This document shows positions 63,477 through 64,000 of a stretch of DNA of 64,000 nucleotides, piece after piece. The notes beneath the pieces are model-generated. The model was not told where the DNA came from. It saw only the letters and a program-made list of their open reading frames with translations, and made no database searches. The stretch is from Paraphysoderma sedebokerense (Eukaryota > Blastocladiomycota > Physodermatomycetes > Physodermatales > Physodermataceae). The translations under genes were made by a program, and so were the position numbers. The DNA lies in the NCBI GenBank assembly GCA_025602915.1, contig JAHLJZ010000072.1, positions 52,055-116,054 of the forward strand. The letters are read 5' to 3'. How positions within the stretch are numbered: position 1 is the stretch's first letter; every line of letters begins with the position of its first letter.

Positions 63477-64000
63477 CTAGGTTAGGTTAGGTTAGGGGGA
63501 ATTAAACCAATTTTATTGTCCTTGAAAAAGGTTTAGCGGCGATCAGATAGGTACATATCCTCAACCACACAAATCGGATCCTTAGCATCAGATAGGAATA
63601 GTAGTCTTTAAAGGGCTTATCAGAATAGTTAATACAAGAAAGGGGCGTATACAAATCGGTCTTAGCAAGGTATCAGATAGGAGGAATACAACTGGATAGG
63701 TACATATCCTCAACCACACAAATCGGATCCTTAGCATCAGATAGTCTTGCTTCAAGAAGCTCAATTTCGTCCAAGAGGGCATTCTTTTCCTTCAAATGTT
63801 TTTTTTTCCACAGGAGGTCAGGTGTGGATGTCGATTAATGAAGTAGTGGAGGTTTCGAGGATGAGTCGGATAGAATCAACCACGTCATATCGGCATGTCC
63901 AATAGAGCGAGTTAGGTTAGGTTAGGTTCCCTCACCGTTGAATCGTCGCTTAGGTTAGCGGCGATCAGATAGGTACATATCCGTTTTGAGAAATAAAATG
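63477..64000. repeat. Right-edge repeat cluster (TTAGGT arrays, 50-base direct repeat)
   Basis: A 50-base unit starting GATAGGTACATATCCTCAAC occurs at 63546-63595 and again at 63695-63744. Part of it, preceded by TTAGCGGC, recurs at 63955-63982. GGTTAGGTTAGGTTAGG arrays lie at about 63480-63497 and 63911-63928. The stretch 63493-63528 matches 46010-46045. The cluster looks like part of a dispersed element that continues past the window. Confidence 0.7.

Noticed and set aside
63236-63490. Open frame with a poly-Phe run
   Set aside because: It exists only because of the poly-T tract and has no domain.
63480-63928. Telomeric repeats
   Set aside because: Only three TTAGGT-like units in each array, interspersed with unique sequence and not at a contig end.

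Overview
The window is nuclear DNA of a fungus, most likely an early-diverging (non-Dikarya) lineage. Most genes are split by short GT-AG introns of roughly 50-350 bases, whose ends can be placed from conserved protein blocks. The gene set is fungal: a Cut8/STS1 proteasome tether, a KRE2/MNT1-type mannosyltransferase, a Zap1-like zinc-finger factor, CWC25, NOT3/5, ARP1, PMP3 and Icp55. A CHASE hybrid histidine kinase and a large cadherin-like membrane protein fit an early-diverging lineage better than an ascomycete. Species assignment is not possible from sequence alone.

Layout. 1-17.9 kb: a CYTH-domain triphosphatase, a three-repeat Myb/AT-hook protein, uridine phosphorylase, a tRNA-like element, CCDC47 (ER translocon PAT complex), mitochondrial bL12m, a small secreted protein and CCR4-NOT subunit NOT3/5. 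18-27.3 kb: a large multi-exon receptor-like membrane protein, a Zap1-like regulator, a secreted Cys-containing protein and PMP3. 28-44.7 kb: OTU1, ARP1, STS1/Cut8, a secreted protein, CWC25, a Golgi mannosyltransferase, a small orphan ORF and mitochondrial Icp55. 45-52.3 kb: tRNA-Gln(UUG), a broken partial copy of the 60.4 kb gene, the CHASE hybrid histidine kinase and an unrecognised gene. 53.4-56.9 kb: an ArsJ-type transporter preceded by an ArsJ-associated type of GAPDH. 57.5-64 kb: a polytopic membrane protein, repeats, a secreted protein with four Cys modules and an ALK-like glycine-rich domain, and a repeat-rich right end.

The most notable system is the GAPDH-arsJ pair at 53.4-56.9 kb. 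Both proteins resemble the bacterial arsenate-resistance pair, in which GAPDH makes the unstable 1-arseno-3-phosphoglycerate and ArsJ exports it. The genes are in the bacterial order (gapdh then arsJ, same strand), yet each carries spliceosomal introns. This suggests a bacterial cluster that was transferred and then adapted to a eukaryotic genome.

Caution. Several otherwise well conserved genes (arsJ, the histidine kinase, the glycine-rich gene) show abrupt one-base frame changes in homopolymers or simple-sequence runs. This pattern fits assembly indels at least as well as pseudogenes. Exon boundaries were deduced by eye from reading frame and conserved motifs, and no search or alignment program was run.
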